A DNA stretch of 64,000 bases, taken from contig JAKCWW010000382.1 of assembly GCA_026260175.1 (NCBI GenBank), positions 52,367 through 116,366 of the forward strand. The letters run 5' to 3'. The notes under the pieces are model-generated. The model had not been told where the DNA came from and made no database searches. It worked only from the letters and a program-made list of their open reading frames with translations. This stretch comes from Reticulitermes lucifugus (Eukaryota; Arthropoda; Insecta; Blattodea; Rhinotermitidae). A program made the position numbers and the translations under genes. Positions 62,406 to 64,000 of this stretch are shown here, piece after piece (within the stretch, counting starts at the first letter, position 1; each line of letters opens with the position of its first letter).

Positions 62406-63309
62406 TGTTGGAGTGCAATGCAGTTTGAAATACAAGAAGTGTTTTACGTTGTTTTCTCTAACACTTTGAAATCTGACATAAAGACATTACAAACACAGCT
62501 AAATTACGGACGAACAATGCCTGTAATTCTACACTTACAAACAAGATTGCTGTGCAAAACTGTGAATATAGCCCACAGCTTTAACACAATCAAGATCTGC
62601 ATTTTCGTGCCAAATCAAAATTTTAAATGGGAACTTAATTTGCACATAAATATTTTATTGCAGTCTATCAAAATTGACATAGCACTTTCTTGTCCGTTGG
62701 ACAATTTTGCAATGAAGTAAAAAGAAGAAAATATGGAGTGCATTTTATTCATTACAGATTTGTGAGAGAGAATTTGTGCAGGTGAAGGTTCCTTAATGGT
62801 TCTCCCGTCAGCCCTGCAGTTCATTCTACCATTCTGCCAGTCCTTCTTTACCAGTACCAGTGATACTAAACAACACCTGAAATCAAATACACACTTCCTC
62901 CCCTGAATCACACACTCATTACGGCATATGCCTTACACGCACACAGCAAACACGAGGATTTTAAAGATGGAGCATGAACTGCCAACACCACATGAACACG
63001 CCACATTATATGCTTTTAACAGACATACAAAGGAACACAGTCACAAGCTAAGAGGCTTTAATCAGCAATAAAGAGGGGAGGCAGGTCTATCTACGTTACA
63101 ACCAGACCAGCGCTTATAAGGGACCAACAAATAATGGACCTGTTCCTCTCACGGCTTAAGTTACTAACTTTAAATCGTTATTATCTCAATTCCTGGGCCG
63201 TGAATCGTAAAACGTCACCGATATTATGTGGAATGAAAGCATCCAACTTGCTGTAATCTTCTAAAACACCTACAGGCCTATACTGAAATGAACATGCAAC
63301 TGCAGTAGC

Positions 63310-63545
63310 CGTTCTTCTGGGATATGTCGCCGTATCACTGGGTAATTAGTCTCCGACGTTTCGAAACAACGTCGTGGTCTCATCTTCTAGGATCGAAACG
63401 TCCAACATTCAGACATTGCGACCGTTGGAGATGGAGGCAGGGTCCGGCACCAATCACCCAATGATGCGACGTCACACAGCAGAAGATAAAGACCTCAACT
63501 GCACCGCTGTGCAAGCCTAAAACCTCGCAACTGCAAGTCGCGTCC
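63310..63545 (+). repeat. Core-repeat copy with tail
   Basis: CTGGGATATGTCGCCGTATC, GACGTTTCGAAACAACGTCG, then TCGAAACGTCCAACATTC and the tail CACCGCTGTGCAAGCCTAAA. Same order as the 51.0-kb copy, but CpG-rich and so probably younger. Confidence 0.68.
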
Positions 63546-63740
63546 GTTCGGTCAGCTCTCCTTCTGAGTGTTCGGGGAGCGTCGGATTCAAGCCTCGCTC
63601 CAAAGCAGACCATCTTGAATGACGTTTTTGCGGTTTTCCTCAGTCATTACAGGTACGCTGATATAACTTAAAATAAGTCACGGCCGCTTCCTTTCACATC
63701 CTTTCCCATTCACTGTTCACTAATCACCCTAACATTTGAC
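63545..63740 (+). mobile_element. SINE-like family C copy next to a core repeat
   Basis: Plus-strand copy with box-B-like GGATTCAAGCCTC, then GCGGTTTTCCTCAGTCATTA and TCACGGCCGCTTCCTTTCAC. High CpG, so probably younger than the other two. The minus-strand open frame over 63380-63613 is formed by this repeat and its neighbour, and I do not call it a gene. Confidence 0.6.
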
Positions 63741-64000
63741 GCTACAGCCAACAACATGGTTAAATAAGCCACAAATTAATCTATACATCAGTTCTGCAAG
63801 ACTTCTCAACAATGCCCCGTCTTAAGCTAGAATGCACAGCGTGACAACGCTCAGTGCCGACTCTGTATACCGAATGTCATCGAAACTGCTTTGTGGTTTC
63901 GAGCATGAAACATGCGGCCGAAGAGACACAGCGTGTTCATTTTGTACCCCTGGTTACCCATATGTAAACCTACATAAAGCTTAGGAAGTGATCCAGGAAA

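Larger units (their letters stand above)
61536..64000. other. Upstream region, presumed Spn 5' end/promoter side
   Basis: No coding exon was found. The stretch holds a LINE tail (61595-61700), the second member of the 255-bp pair, a CpG-rich dispersed repeat (about 62040-62400), and a core repeat plus SINE-C copy (63310-63740). CpG is visibly more frequent from 63.1 kb to the end than in the introns, which could mean a promoter or young repeats; I cannot tell which. No TATA box or donor could be assigned with confidence. Confidence 0.4.

Noticed and set aside
63380-63613. 77-codon minus-strand open frame that could be a first Spn exon
   Set aside because: It is made of a core repeat and a SINE-C copy, both seen elsewhere in the window.
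1-64000. Search by eye for LTR, retrovirus-like or Polinton-like elements
   Set aside because: No paired long terminal repeats and no capsid, envelope, integrase or viral polymerase stretches were seen.

Overview
This is animal nuclear DNA, most likely from an insect, and probably a polyneopteran such as a cockroach or termite. The grounds are an AT-rich sequence, kilobase introns packed with tRNA-derived SINEs, LINE 3' ends, mariner-type and Tigger-like relics, and one large, clearly arthropod-style gene. The order-level guess rests on remembered repeat types, not on a search. Ambiguous bases (2667-2669, 10423, 13452, 13476, 28527) and two N gaps (about 32160-32465 and 48820-48853) show it is a draft assembly.

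The window holds one recognisable protein gene, on the minus strand: the insect orthologue of spinophilin/neurabin (Spn, PPP1R9 family). I could thread 20 coding exons with consistent splice phases from 61513 down to the stop at 18410. They encode about 2,056 residues. The order is: an N-terminal neurabin-like actin-binding region, a long acidic/Ser-rich region, a KVTF protein phosphatase 1 docking site, a PDZ domain, coiled coils, a Gln/His-rich linker and a C-terminal SAM domain followed by a basic tail. The upstream (probably untranslated) first exon and promoter were not found. They lie in 61.5-64.0 kb or beyond.

The introns and the 18.4 kb 3' flank are a graveyard of small repeats. There are at least four SINE-like families; one has ten copies with a TTTACC-type tail, and another has perfect target-site duplications. 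LINE 3' ends occur mostly antisense to the + strand. Two related IS630/Tc1-type transposase relics lie at 17.3 and 42.2 kb, and a mariner relic lies near 59 kb. Several foldback (large hairpin) elements share a short core resembling TGTTTCG...CATCNTCAGG. A three-layer nest at 47.8-49.5 kb can be read in order of insertion.

The most unusual structure near the gene is a 35-bp tandem array (31921-32696) about 130 nt upstream of the exon that follows the PDZ domain. On the gene's sense strand every unit carries two strong 3' splice-site-like sequences, and no reading frame is closed. I see no operon, CRISPR, RNA gene, retrovirus-like or Polinton-like element, and no evidence for a wholly new multi-gene system.
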